Below are positions 29,760 to 38,848 of a DNA stretch of 64,000 bases, piece by piece. The stretch spans positions 1-64,000 of the forward strand of contig JAUZQO010000009.1 in assembly GCA_030950925.1 (NCBI GenBank), given 5' to 3'. The stretch is from Mariprofundaceae bacterium. GTDB lineage: Bacteria; Pseudomonadota; Zetaproteobacteria; Mariprofundales; Mariprofundaceae. Below the pieces are notes generated by a model, which made no database searches, was not told the DNA's origin, and saw only the letters and a list, made by a program, of their open reading frames with translations. Position 1 is the first letter of the stretch; every line of letters begins with the position of its first letter. Made by a program: the position numbers and the translations under genes.

Positions 29760-30860
29760 TTAAAACTTTTTGGAAACAGATAATGCCAGCGTTTGCTGAC
29801 GATCATGATAAGCACCTGCAAATGCTAGAGGAGCAGTTGCCGTCTGATTTGTATAAAAACCATAAGCGTAAGCCAAATCAATATGTACCCCCATCAAATC
29901 GCCACCTGCTCCCATCGTGAAACGATGCCCTGCTTGATCGATGATGGCAGGCTGTACATTGCCTCTACTGTTGGCCCCTTGTTGATAAGCATAACCAAAA
30001 CGAAATGCAGTATTGGGTAACCAGTAATAGCTCAAGCCTGTTTTAATTGCGAAAGTATTTTTCAAAGCGGTCGCATGGATGATGCTGCCACCTTGTACAT
30101 TCAAATCATTTAAACGCGACCAATGTGTATAAGTCAGATCCCCTTCCAAACGAAACATATCATCTACATCATGGGAGACACCCAAGGTCAAAGTCTCTGG
30201 AAGGTTGAAATTGACCGTTTGTACACCATTGCTGACTTTGGCTTTACTGCCTGTACGCAACAACAGACCTGCCTGCCAAAATGGTACGGGTTTCCAATTT
30301 ACACCCACATTGATGCCCAAGCTCAGCTTGTCACTGCCTGCGAAAGAGGCGGCCCCTTGTGTCATGTGAATTCGGCTCTGATACAGATCCAAACCATGTG
30401 CCACAGCCAATGTACTACTCAAGGCATACACAACATCCAAGGATAGCCTATCCACTTCAAGGTTGGTTTGCGCACCAAACCATGCATTATGCGCAGCAAA
30501 CGGGCGTGTTAACGCCATCGAAGCACCCACATTACCACTGTGCGGCATCCAAATCGCATTGAAGCCTTGGACTTTGTAGTTATTCCCTGCATTAAAAGGC
30601 ATGCCCGTGGCCGTGACCACCGATGAATTACGTAATTTAACCGCTGTATTCAACTGAATTTCCACACCCTCCAGCCACGCCACCGCTGCGGGATTATAAG
30701 AAGCAGCAGAAACATCCACCACACCTGCCACCATAGCATTGGCAACCCCCACACCCGCTGCACTGGCATCACTATTGGCAAAGCCCGATGCTTGTGCTGT
30801 TTGCAAAGCACTGCCACACAAGGATAATATTCCCAAACTTATTGCCACTCGTTTTCTCAT
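29760..30860 (-). CDS. FadL/OmpP1-type outer-membrane porin
   Basis: A 366-residue outer-membrane beta-barrel with a signal peptide ending ...ALQTAQA. The mature N-terminus SGFANSDASAAGVGVANA followed by AASYNPAAVAWL is the FadL hatch signature (NPA box). Alternating strands run to a C-terminal Phe, as required for Bam-dependent assembly. FadL-like proteins let hydrophobic compounds such as long-chain fatty acids or aromatics cross the outer membrane; the substrate is unknown here. It shares one base with lolA, an uncommon pairing. Confidence 0.85.
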   Translation of the reverse strand: MRKRVAISLGILSLCGSALQTAQASGFANSDASAAGVGVANAMVAGVVDVSAASYNPAAVAWLEGVEIQLNTAVKLRNSSVVTATGMPFNAGNNYKVQGFNAIWMPHSGNVGASMALTRPFAAHNAWFGAQTNLEVDRLSLDVVYALSSTLAVAHGLDLYQSRIHMTQGAASFAGSDKLSLGINVGVNWKPVPFWQAGLLLRTGSKAKVSNGVQTVNFNLPETLTLGVSHDVDDMFRLEGDLTYTHWSRLNDLNVQGGSIIHATALKNTFAIKTGLSYYWLPNTAFRFGYAYQQGANSRGNVQPAIIDQAGHRFTMGAGGDLMGVHIDLAYAYGFYTNQTATAPLAFAGAYHDRQQTLALSVSKKF

Positions 30861-31492
30861 TATCTCTCCATCATCTGCCCATCGGCGTTCAACACATCCA
30901 CACCTTTGGGTACTGTAAATTCAAAAATTTTCATCTCAGGCGCACCCGTTTGCAAGGATAACAATTGCATACGGTTACGATTACCCAAGGCATCACGGCT
31001 TTCAAACCATGCTGGCAAACCATCATTTTTCAGGGATAACCACAATTCAGTCTGTAAACCCATGCGTAAATGATACACCGCGCGTCCAGATTCTTGGGAT
31101 TCCCCCAAGAGTTCAATATCATTAGCCGTTACCCGACCTTCCAGCAAACGCATCGCAATCGGATCAATGGCATCCAAAGATTGTAAATGTTGCACTTGCA
31201 TCAAATCAGGCTCGTAAAACCAAATATCTTCACCATTGCTCACATAAAGTTGTGCATATGGCTGCGTATATTGCCAACGAAAGTGTCCGAATTTTGCCAC
31301 TGACAAATGCCCTTTAAACTGTTGCTGACTACCATCATCATAGGTCATGGTTTGTTTGAATGCGCAAGAAAAACCTTTTATTTCAGATAAGCGTTGCAAA
31401 CCATCTTGCAAAGCCTGCGGTAAATCCGAAGCCCATGTCGTATGCGCCGATAACATCACACATAAACATATACATATTTTATAAAATTTCAT
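30860..31492 (-). CDS. lolA: Periplasmic lipoprotein carrier LolA
   Basis: A protein of about 210 residues with a signal peptide ending HTTWA. The LolA fold is seen in FSCAFKQTMTYDDGSQQQFKGHLSV, FRWQYTQPYAQLYVSNGEDIWFY and VQHL, with a C-terminal region in FTVPKGVDVL. LolA carries lipoproteins from LolCDE to the outer membrane. GTG at 31498 and ATG at 31495 also open the frame; ATG at 31492 is five bases from AGGG. Confidence 0.85.
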   Translation of the reverse strand: MKFYKICICLCVMLSAHTTWASDLPQALQDGLQRLSEIKGFSCAFKQTMTYDDGSQQQFKGHLSVAKFGHFRWQYTQPYAQLYVSNGEDIWFYEPDLMQVQHLQSLDAIDPIAMRLLEGRVTANDIELLGESQESGRAVYHLRMGLQTELWLSLKNDGLPAWFESRDALGNRNRMQLLSLQTGAPEMKIFEFTVPKGVDVLNADGQMMER

Positions 31493-31502
31493 CATCACCC
31501 TA

Positions 31503-31760
31503 TTACCTAGAACAATCTGTTGGCTTTTCTATATCATAAATCGCATCTGTGATACTTTCCATACGATTTTGTAAAATAAATTGAGCATCATTCAATCCAC
31601 GGTTGTAGAAATACACACCCATCTCTTTCGAAAAAAAAGTGAGTAAAAATTCTGCATCAAACTGCCCAATATCTTGATCCAATTCTGCATCAAAATATGT
31701 TTTTATCTTTTCAATAAGGATTCGCTTTTCTCCTTCTGAAAATTCCACCTCTGATATCAT
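31503..31760 (-). CDS. DUF2164 family protein
   Basis: A small acidic protein of 85 residues that fits the DUF2164 pattern: a helix with EKIKTYFDAELDQDIGQFDAEFLL, then FFSKEMGVYFYNRGLNDAQ and a C-terminal helix. The family has no assigned function. It ends ten bases before lolA, on the same strand. Confidence 0.75.
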   Translation of the reverse strand: MISEVEFSEGEKRILIEKIKTYFDAELDQDIGQFDAEFLLTFFSKEMGVYFYNRGLNDAQFILQNRMESITDAIYDIEKPTDCSR

Positions 31761-31962
31761 ACGATTTTATTCACCCCCTACAATCATATCACGCCTCCAT
31801 CTTCTTGCACTGAACCTGAATTATTCTGACAGCAGAAAATCATAGGCTTGTCTTCCAGATGTATAATGAAAAGGTCAGTTTTGCACTTGGTTTTTCAAAA
31901 ATGACTTTGTCTAGATGATACACCACATTACTTCTAAAAATAACCAGTGCCCTTTGCTCACG

Positions 31963-31984
31963 TTCCCATGATCTTACATGGGAA
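31963..31984. repeat. Short palindrome of the CGTTCCCA...TGGGAATGCA type
   Basis: TTCCCATG at 31963-31970 and CATGGGAA at 31977-31984 form an 8-base stem with a 6-base loop, in the context CGTTCCCATG...GGAATGCATACC. Similar palindromes are scattered in many proteobacterial genomes. It is just downstream of serB and may serve as its terminator. The rest of the 245-base gap (31761-32005) shows nothing else I can name. Confidence 0.5.
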
Positions 31985-32005
31985 TGCATACCCTGATTTT
32001 AACCG

Positions 32006-32668
32006 TTATTGGCAAAGAAGCTTGAGGACTTCGTCCAACCCTCCCGCTTGAATGGCAACATCTGCTTCTTTTTGCACCGCAGGTTTAGCATGGAATGCTA
32101 CCCCCAAACCAGCGGCATGAATCATCGGCAAATCATTGGCGCCATCTCCAATCGCCACAGTCTGGCTCATTGACACCCCATATTTTTCAGCTTGAGTGAA
32201 AAGTGATGCCCGCTTATAAGCGGCATCTACAATATGACCCAACACTTTGCCTGTCAGTGTACCCGCTTGAATATCCAGCTGATTGGATGCCGTAAAATCC
32301 AAGTTTAAACGCTTTTGAAAACGCTCTGTAAAATAGGTAAAACCACCCGATACCAAACCCACCTTCCAACCATGCGACTGAACAGTGTGAATCAATGTTT
32401 CCGCCCCATCGGTGAGTTGGATGCGCTCTTGGTAAACCTGCTCCAACACATTCGCATCCAGACCTGCCAAAAGCTTCACCCGCTCAATCAATGATGTTGA
32501 AAAATCGAGTTCGCCCTGCATCGCACGCTCTGTAATCTTGGATATTTCAGATTTAATACCCAAAAAGTCAGCAATCTCATCAATACACTCGCATTGAATC
32601 AGGGTGGAATCCATGTCCATAAACAATAGACCTGGCTTGGATAACGTGGGAAAATGGGCTGTTTTCAT
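32006..32668 (-). CDS. serB: Phosphoserine phosphatase
   Basis: A HAD enzyme of about 220 residues performing the last step of serine synthesis. Motifs: nucleophile DMDSTLI, then CECIDEIADFLG in the cap, VGLVSGGFTYF and GDGANDLPMI. It lacks the N-terminal ACT regulatory domain of E. coli SerB, as in many shorter homologues. ATG at 32668 is preferred to TTG at 32677. Confidence 0.93.
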   Translation of the reverse strand: MKTAHFPTLSKPGLLFMDMDSTLIQCECIDEIADFLGIKSEISKITERAMQGELDFSTSLIERVKLLAGLDANVLEQVYQERIQLTDGAETLIHTVQSHGWKVGLVSGGFTYFTERFQKRLNLDFTASNQLDIQAGTLTGKVLGHIVDAAYKRASLFTQAEKYGVSMSQTVAIGDGANDLPMIHAAGLGVAFHAKPAVQKEADVAIQAGGLDEVLKLLCQ

Positions 32669-32786
32669 GGCTCGCAACTCTTTCGAAGCGCGTCAAGAAA
32701 GGCAATCATTTCACACCCATGTTGAATCCCTTTCAGATTCCGAGAAAACAAGCACAGAGTTCCGAAGACCCATACCATATAGTGCG

Positions 32787-32826
32787 CTGGAAGTTAGCCC
32801 CGACACAAGCCCTCAGGGCTGACGAT
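32787..32826. repeat. Partial copy of the dispersed repeat (one arm)
   Basis: On the minus strand this reads CGTCAGCCCTGAGGGCTTGT then GTCGGGGCTAA, similar to the left arm of the full repeats. It lies in the gap between the hydrolase and serB. The rest of that gap (32669-32840) is without an identifiable gene. Confidence 0.55.
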
Positions 32827-32840
32827 ACGATGACAGAAAA

Positions 32841-33479
32841 TCAGGGACTGATTGACGACATCACATCTTTTTTCAGAAGTTCCATCATCGTTGTCATGTG
32901 GGCGGGGAAAAAATGCCCTGCACCGTCAACACTGATGAATGTAACATGACTTGGCATGGTTTTCATCCATGTCTGAACTTTCTCAAATGGTACAATCTCA
33001 TCGTCGGTGCCTGAAATTACCGTAAGTGGACGTGTTTCATCACACATAAAATCAAACGACCAAATATTTACGGCAGGCGCAATGGCAAACATGCGATACA
33101 CACGTTTATCTCGGTGTGCCGCCAACAATCCGGCATAGGTACCGAAAGAAAAGCCTGCCAACCAAAGTGGTGACTCTGGATGCTCTTGCGCCAACCAATC
33201 CAAGGTCGAAACCACATCATCGGATTCGCCCTGCCCTTCATCCCACGTGCCTTCCGATTGTTCCACACCACGAAAGTTAAAACGAAGCACCGTATAACCC
33301 ATATCTTCAAAACTTCGGGCAATCCAATAGACCACCTTATTACGCATCGTACCGCCATAAAGCGGATGCGGATGACAGACGACCACCGCAGGTTTGCCAG
33401 CTTCACCCCGTTGATACAAGGCTTCAAGCTTGCCCGCCTTGCCTTGGATATTCATTTTCGCATGTTGATGCATGCTCAT
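32841..33479 (-). CDS. Alpha/beta hydrolase (COG2945 type)
   Basis: A protein of about 212 residues with an alpha/beta-hydrolase fold. HPHPLYGGTMRNKVV and FRGVEQSEG are typical of the COG2945 group. The catalytic residues are Ser in AGFSFGT, Asp in GTDDEIVP and His in DGAGHFF. The physiological substrate is unknown. ATG at 33479 overlaps the Spx/ArsC-like stop in ATGA; the longer frame enters that gene. Confidence 0.85.
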   Translation of the reverse strand: MSMHQHAKMNIQGKAGKLEALYQRGEAGKPAVVVCHPHPLYGGTMRNKVVYWIARSFEDMGYTVLRFNFRGVEQSEGTWDEGQGESDDVVSTLDWLAQEHPESPLWLAGFSFGTYAGLLAAHRDKRVYRMFAIAPAVNIWSFDFMCDETRPLTVISGTDDEIVPFEKVQTWMKTMPSHVTFISVDGAGHFFPAHMTTMMELLKKDVMSSISP

Positions 33480-33823
33480 TGAAAAATGCCCGCATAGATT
33501 TCTTCTGAAAAACCAACCCAAATTTTATCATCCACCACCAAGATAGGGCGTTTAATCATGCTGGTGTGCTGCGCCAATAAATTCAATGCCTTGGATTTAT
33601 TTAACCCCTCTTTCTCTACCTCAGAGAGTTTGCGCCATGTTGTACCGCGTTTGTTCAATAGTGTTTCCCAAGTCACTTGTTCCGACCATGCTACCAAGGT
33701 GGAAAGATCGATGCCTTCTTTCTTATAATTGTGAAAAGTGTAGGTTATGTTGCGCTCTTTAAGCCAACGACGTGCTTTTTTCAGCGTGCCGCAATTGGGA
33801 ATGCCATACATATCAATGTTCAT
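33476..33823 (-). CDS. ArsC/Spx-family protein (YffB-like)
   Basis: A 115-residue thioredoxin-fold protein with MYGIPNCGTLKKARRWL, a single N-terminal Cys (CGTLK rather than CxxC), NKRGTTWRKL and MIKRPILVV. This is the YffB/ArsC-like group, whose role is uncertain; arsenate reduction is not demonstrated and the later arsenate-reductase cysteines are absent. AAGGAT precedes the ATG. It is coupled to the hydrolase. Confidence 0.82.
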   Translation of the reverse strand: MNIDMYGIPNCGTLKKARRWLKERNITYTFHNYKKEGIDLSTLVAWSEQVTWETLLNKRGTTWRKLSEVEKEGLNKSKALNLLAQHTSMIKRPILVVDDKIWVGFSEEIYAGIFQ

Positions 33824-33886
33824 GATCTATCCTTATGAATATAGTCGTTTAAGTATGGAATCACGCCTTTAGATCAGCATCAGAAT

Positions 33887-33934
33887 CATCACCCCCGAAT
33901 ACTTGTATCGGGATACAAGATTTCGGGCATGATG
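33887..33934. repeat. Dispersed repeat, internally shortened copy
   Basis: CATCACCCCCGAATACTTGT is followed directly by ATCGGGATACAAGATTTCGG and GCATGATG, so the central 20 bases found in full copies are missing. The flank GTCGTTTAAGTATGG lies at 33844-33858. It is between the Spx/ArsC-like gene and purA. Confidence 0.65.
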
Positions 33935-33961
33935 ATAACCATTCTTTGACATGAAAAAAAC

Positions 33962-35257
33962 TTATAAGTGGCAAACATGTCCACGATCAGGCCCTGTTGA
34001 AAGCATGCTGATTGGGCATTTACAAACATCTTCAATACGTTTCAATAAAGCTTTGGCTGCATCAGGAAGGTTTTCTACATCGGTTAAACCAAATGTATTG
34101 TCTGACCAGCCAGCCAATGTTTCATAAATCGGTGTACATTCTTCCAAAACTTTAGCACATGCAGGGATGGATTGTAGGCGTTGACCATTGCGTTCATAAG
34201 CCACACATAATTTCACTTCTTCAAGACCATCCAAAACATCCAACTTGGTGATTGCCAAACCTGTCACACCGTTGATTCGCACCGCGTGTTGCACCACCAT
34301 CGCATCAAACCAACCTGTACGACGTGGGCGACCTGTGGTTGCGCCAAATTCTTGCCCTTTTTCCGCCATGTGTTTTCCTGCATTTTTTGCATCACACATG
34401 CCATTGGCATTGTACAATTCTGTCGGAAAAGGCCCAGCACCCACACGCGTGGTATAGGCTTTGCAGATGCCTAAAACTTCATCGACTTCTTTCGGTCCCA
34501 CACCCAAACCCGCCAGTGCTGCACCTGCTACCGTATTGGATGAAGTTACAAAAGGATAAGTGCCGTGATCCACATCCAACATTGAACCTTGCGCACCTTC
34601 ATAAAGGATATTTTTACCCGCCTGAATATTCTCATGCAAAATCAATGGCACATCGGCTGCCAAAGGCAATAAACGTTCACGAGCCAAATCCAAAGCTTCT
34701 ACCACATCCTCTTTACATACAGCTTCTGCATGGAAGAACTCAACCAACATAAAATTCACATAACGTAAATTTTCATCAATGCGAGCATCCAAGTCATCGG
34801 CCGTTAAATCCACCAAACGGATACCACGGCGTGCTGTTTTATCTTCGTAACAAGGACCTATACCACGCCCTGTCGTCCCAATTTTACCTTTGCCTTTCGC
34901 AGCTTCTCTCGCTGCATCCAAAGCACGATGGTATGGTAAAATCAGTTGGCAGCGATCAGAGATGCGTAAACGGTCATGCACAGGAATATTCGCTTCAAGT
35001 AGCATATCCAACTCTTCCACCAAACGAAATGGATCAACCACTGTACCATTACCAATCAAGCTCAAAATATTTTCATGTAAAATACCCGATGGGATATGAT
35101 TCAAGACTGTTTTTTGATCACCAATGACCAACGTATGCCCAGCATTGGGTCCACCTTGAAAACGTGCTACCACATCCATATTGGGTGCCAGTAAATCAAC
35201 AATCTTGCCCTTGCCTTCATCACCCCATTGAATTCCAATCGCTACTGTGTTTGTCAT
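33962..35257 (-). CDS. purA: Adenylosuccinate synthase
   Basis: A 431-residue enzyme that joins IMP and aspartate with GTP in AMP synthesis. Signature QWGDEGKGKIVD is at the start, with GPNAGHT, TGRGIGP, the GATTGRPRRTGWFD block and KLDVLD. The chosen ATG follows GGGGA and overlaps the hisZ stop in ATGA. The hisZ-purA pairing is common in proteobacteria. Confidence 0.97.
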   Translation of the reverse strand: MTNTVAIGIQWGDEGKGKIVDLLAPNMDVVARFQGGPNAGHTLVIGDQKTVLNHIPSGILHENILSLIGNGTVVDPFRLVEELDMLLEANIPVHDRLRISDRCQLILPYHRALDAAREAAKGKGKIGTTGRGIGPCYEDKTARRGIRLVDLTADDLDARIDENLRYVNFMLVEFFHAEAVCKEDVVEALDLARERLLPLAADVPLILHENIQAGKNILYEGAQGSMLDVDHGTYPFVTSSNTVAGAALAGLGVGPKEVDEVLGICKAYTTRVGAGPFPTELYNANGMCDAKNAGKHMAEKGQEFGATTGRPRRTGWFDAMVVQHAVRINGVTGLAITKLDVLDGLEEVKLCVAYERNGQRLQSIPACAKVLEECTPIYETLAGWSDNTFGLTDVENLPDAAKALLKRIEDVCKCPISMLSTGPDRGHVCHL

Positions 35258-36243
35258 ATATTCCCCAATTTGTTTGCACTTTCGCGGCTTTTTGATAACC
35301 ATGCCAATAAATCAAATGAAAAGCCTGTCGCTGGCATATCCCGACCATGTGCAGCCATCATTTTATCGTAACGTCCACCATGCAACAAGGCGCGGGTTGC
35401 ACCTTTTGCAAAACCTGTAAACACCATACCTGTATGGTATAAGAAGCGAGGCATGACGGCCGCTTCAATCTGAATACTGATGTCACCAGCCAAGCGTGAA
35501 GTGAGTGTGGATGATAAGTGTAACAACTCATCTGCGGCCGCCCCAAATGCGTCATTGATACTGTCTTTTACTTGCTTTAGCCATACATCATCAGCACAAC
35601 CTGAAGCCAAGATCATCAATGCGGATGCATGTGCCTCATTCAATGAACTTTGTAGCAATAGTTGCTTCATATCCTCAGGTGAACGACGTGCCAAGGTTGT
35701 CACCCATGTTTCCATGCTTAAACCACTATCTGCAACCAAGGCTTGAATCAAGCCCATATGACCCAATTGTAACACAGGCAATTCAAAGCCCGCAGCTTGC
35801 ATCGATAAGGCTGCCAAATGAATCACTTCCACATCACCGACATCACTTTGACCACCCAAATATTCCACACCTGTTTGCCATTGTTGACGAGAGCCTGTGC
35901 GTTCATCAGGGCGTGCCAACATGACTTGCCCTGAATAATAAAGTTTCAACTCATCAGAATGACGCATACGTGTGGCTGCAATACGTGCAATTTGCGGGGT
36001 CATATCTGGACGAATCGCAAGTTGACCCGCATCAGAAGGATCAGAAAACATCAACGTTTGATCCGCCAAAAAAGCACCTGCGCCCGATGAAAGCGATTGT
36101 GGTCGCTCCAATAAGGGAGGGATAACTTCTGAAAAGCCTGCTTGATTGTAAATCTTAAATAATTCAAATTGTAATTGGCGCAAAGCAAGTGCGCGCTCAC
36201 CAAAGGTATCTTCAAGCCCTAAAATGGGTTTTAATAAGGTCAT
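35254..36243 (-). CDS. hisZ: ATP phosphoribosyltransferase regulatory subunit
   Basis: A 329-residue HisRS-like protein without the anticodon-binding domain. It has the family beginning GLEDTFGERA, then ERPQSLSSGAG, MTPQIAR and a final ALLHGGRYDKMMA. HisZ partners short HisG in the first step of histidine synthesis, so the genome should encode a short hisG. It overlaps the class V aminotransferase upstream by four bases. Confidence 0.92.
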   Translation of the reverse strand: MTLLKPILGLEDTFGERALALRQLQFELFKIYNQAGFSEVIPPLLERPQSLSSGAGAFLADQTLMFSDPSDAGQLAIRPDMTPQIARIAATRMRHSDELKLYYSGQVMLARPDERTGSRQQWQTGVEYLGGQSDVGDVEVIHLAALSMQAAGFELPVLQLGHMGLIQALVADSGLSMETWVTTLARRSPEDMKQLLLQSSLNEAHASALMILASGCADDVWLKQVKDSINDAFGAAADELLHLSSTLTSRLAGDISIQIEAAVMPRFLYHTGMVFTGFAKGATRALLHGGRYDKMMAAHGRDMPATGFSFDLLAWLSKSRESANKLGNI

Positions 36244-37403
36244 ACTGCAACCTTAGCAAAGCGTTCAGCAAGAACTGTTTGCGCTGCACCCACCCCCACC
36301 CCCATTTGCACTGGATAACCAAAGCGATTCAAAGCAATTTCAACCGCGCTCATGGTGATGCAAACATCAAATACATCATAATAACCCAAATGTGCGACGC
36401 GAATAATTTTACCTTTCAAATCATCTTGCCCACCTGCAAAAGTCACGCCCATCGTATCACGCAAATACTTCACAAAAGCAGCACCATCCACGCTTTCAGG
36501 AATAAATGCTCCCGTTGCAGAGCTTGCAGGGTTGCTGGACACAAGCTTCATGCCCAAAGCATTGAAACCAGCACGCGCGCCTTCTGCCAAAATGGCATGG
36601 CGGGCATAGAGTTCATCCAGTCCTTCGGCTAGCATCATTTTTAAGACTTCATTCAAGCCAATAATCAACGATGCAGCTGGAGTCCATGCTGTGGTGTCTT
36701 TACCCGCTTGCTGGTTTTTCCGTTCGGTTAACAAATCAAAATAAAAGGTATTGCAGCCTTTGCTTACTTCAATGATACCCCATGCTTTTTTCGATATACC
36801 CATGGTGGCTAAACCTGGTGGCAACATCAATGCCTTTTGTGAACCCGAAATAACAATATCCAAACCCCAATCATCCATGGGCATATCAATCACGCCCAAA
36901 GCTGTAATGGCATCAACCACGGTGAGGCAATGCATATCTTTGGTCAAAGCTGCAATTTCTTTGATGGGGTGTTCCGTTGTTGTGGATGTTTCAGAAGCCT
37001 GCACAAACACAGCTTTAGCCTCTGGATTTTGGGTCAAAGCAGATTGTACCGCTTCAATCGTTACAGCATCACCCCATGCAACCTTGATTTCAACCGCCTG
37101 AATGCCGTGTTTGGCTGCAATCTTACCCCAACGTTCTCCAAATTTACCACCATTGACATAAATCATGGTATCGCCAGGGGTGCATACATTCATCACCGCT
37201 GCTTCCATCGCCCCCGAACCAGAGCATGCCAGCATCAAGGTATCACTGGTTGTTTTATGAATCTCTTGCAACATGCTTCGTGTCTCAGCAAAAATAGCTG
37301 AAAATTGCGGCGTACGATGATGAATCATCGGTAAAGCCATACGCAGTAACACTTGTTCAGGTACGGCTGTAGGACCAGGAGAAAGCAGGTATTGTTTGAT
37401 CAT
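36240..37403 (-). CDS. Class V aminotransferase (serine/alanine-glyoxylate type)
   Basis: A PLP enzyme of about 387 residues: LLSPGPTAVPEQVL near the start, SGSGAMEAAVMNV, DAITALGV, and the PLP-binding lysine in SGSQKALMLPPG near residue 189. It belongs with serine-pyruvate, alanine-glyoxylate and related aminotransferases; the exact donor and acceptor are not resolvable. ATG at 37403 is chosen because GGAG lies nine bases upstream; a TTG at 37412 is weaker. It overlaps hisZ. Confidence 0.85.
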   Translation of the reverse strand: MIKQYLLSPGPTAVPEQVLLRMALPMIHHRTPQFSAIFAETRSMLQEIHKTTSDTLMLACSGSGAMEAAVMNVCTPGDTMIYVNGGKFGERWGKIAAKHGIQAVEIKVAWGDAVTIEAVQSALTQNPEAKAVFVQASETSTTTEHPIKEIAALTKDMHCLTVVDAITALGVIDMPMDDWGLDIVISGSQKALMLPPGLATMGISKKAWGIIEVSKGCNTFYFDLLTERKNQQAGKDTTAWTPAASLIIGLNEVLKMMLAEGLDELYARHAILAEGARAGFNALGMKLVSSNPASSATGAFIPESVDGAAFVKYLRDTMGVTFAGGQDDLKGKIIRVAHLGYYDVFDVCITMSAVEIALNRFGYPVQMGVGVGAAQTVLAERFAKVAV

Positions 37404-37501
37404 GAAAGACAACTCCGACGAGGGTTTAACACGTCGAATAGCCTATCGAAGTGCGAGCGCAGTCTATAGTGGCCGCATGTAGCGTCAATCAACAGACCTG
37501 C

Positions 37502-38848
37502 TTAAAGTGAATACTCTCCTTGAATGACCTCGGCAAGTCTATCCCCCACCGATAACATGAGGTCTTGCTCTTCCGCCTCAACCATCACACGAACTTTGGG
37601 TTCTGTGCCTGACATGCGTACATTGACACGTCCTATCCTACCCAAGCGTTCTTCTGCTATGCGTATCGCTTTTTTAATCACAGGGTTTTGCATCACATCA
37701 ATCCGTTGGGTCAAAACGATATTCCATAATTTTTGTGGAAAAAGCGACATGCCCGATGCCATAGCATCCAAGCCGAGACCCTGAGATTTCATGGCACATA
37801 ACAGTTGCAAAGCGGTCATCAAACCATCACCTGTGGTATTGCTATCCAAAAGAATGACATGCCCTGATTGCTCACCACCCAAGTTGCACGATTCCTCTCG
37901 CATCATCTCCAAGACATAGCGATCACCCACCGCTGCACGATGCATCTGTAAACCCAAACCATTCAGGTAGCGTTCCAGACCCATATTGCTCATCAAAGTG
38001 GTGACCACTGCGCCACCCGACAATAAACCTTGCTGCTGTGTATGCTCAGCTAAAATTGCGATGACGCGATCACCATCCACCAGTTCACCCTGCCCATCAC
38101 ATGCTATCAATCGATCTGCATCACCATCCAAAGCCAAGCCTACATCAGCCCCGACTTCCACCACTTTCTGGCACATAAATTCAGGGTATGTTGAACCACA
38201 ATGCTGATTGATATTGTAACCATCGGGGGTGTCAAACATGGCAACGACATCGCAGCCCAACTCTTTAAGCATGCGTGGTGCAACATCATAAGCTGCACCA
38301 TTGGCACAATCGATGACCACTTTCAAACCATCCAAACGCAAATCGCGAGGCAAGGATGCCTTGAGGAATTCAATGTAGCGTCCTCTGGCATCATCGACCC
38401 GTTCCGCTTTACCAATTTCCAGTGGAGCTGGCAAAGGAGGTAAATCATCCAAGCAGGCTTCAATTTCAAGTTCAACCGCATCTGGAAGCTTAAAACCATC
38501 TCCGCCAAAAAATTTAATACCATTATCGCCAGCAGGATTATGCGATGCCGATAGCATGACGCCCGCATCTGCACGTAAACTACGGGTCAAATAAGCAACC
38601 GCTGGGGTGGGTATAGGGCCGACAAGTTTGACATCCATACCTTGTGCCGTTAATCCTGCACACAATGCCGATTCAATCATGTAGCCCGATAATCGGGTGT
38701 CTTTACCAATGAGAATTTGAGGGCGATGGGATAAATGTTGGGTTAATACATGTCCCGCTGCACGCCCCAAACGTAAGGCAAATTCAGCCGTCATTGGATC
38801 TTGATTGACCGTACCTCGCACGCCGTCTGTGCCAAAGTATTTTCTCAT
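37502..38848 (-). CDS. glmM: Phosphoglucosamine mutase
   Basis: A 448-residue phosphohexomutase that makes glucosamine-1-phosphate for peptidoglycan and lipopolysaccharide. Signature: FGTDGVRG at the N-terminus, active serine in MLSASHNPA, metal site ALDGDADR, sugar loop GEQSGH, and phosphate loop RMSGTEPKVR. It overlaps the cdaR-like gene by four bases, so it belongs to the cdaA operon. Confidence 0.96.
   Translation of the reverse strand: MRKYFGTDGVRGTVNQDPMTAEFALRLGRAAGHVLTQHLSHRPQILIGKDTRLSGYMIESALCAGLTAQGMDVKLVGPIPTPAVAYLTRSLRADAGVMLSASHNPAGDNGIKFFGGDGFKLPDAVELEIEACLDDLPPLPAPLEIGKAERVDDARGRYIEFLKASLPRDLRLDGLKVVIDCANGAAYDVAPRMLKELGCDVVAMFDTPDGYNINQHCGSTYPEFMCQKVVEVGADVGLALDGDADRLIACDGQGELVDGDRVIAILAEHTQQQGLLSGGAVVTTLMSNMGLERYLNGLGLQMHRAAVGDRYVLEMMREESCNLGGEQSGHVILLDSNTTGDGLMTALQLLCAMKSQGLGLDAMASGMSLFPQKLWNIVLTQRIDVMQNPVIKKAIRIAEERLGRIGRVNVRMSGTEPKVRVMVEAEEQDLMLSVGDRLAEVIQGEYSL

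Noticed and set aside
31761-32005. Possible short gene between DUF2164 and serB
   Set aside because: Both strands give only short frames broken by stops; one minus-strand piece (FEKPSAKLTFSLYIW) has no start codon.
33476-33823. Arsenate resistance gene
   Set aside because: The ArsC-like protein lacks the extra cysteines and there is no arsB, arsR or acr3 nearby; the YffB/Spx-like group is the better fit.
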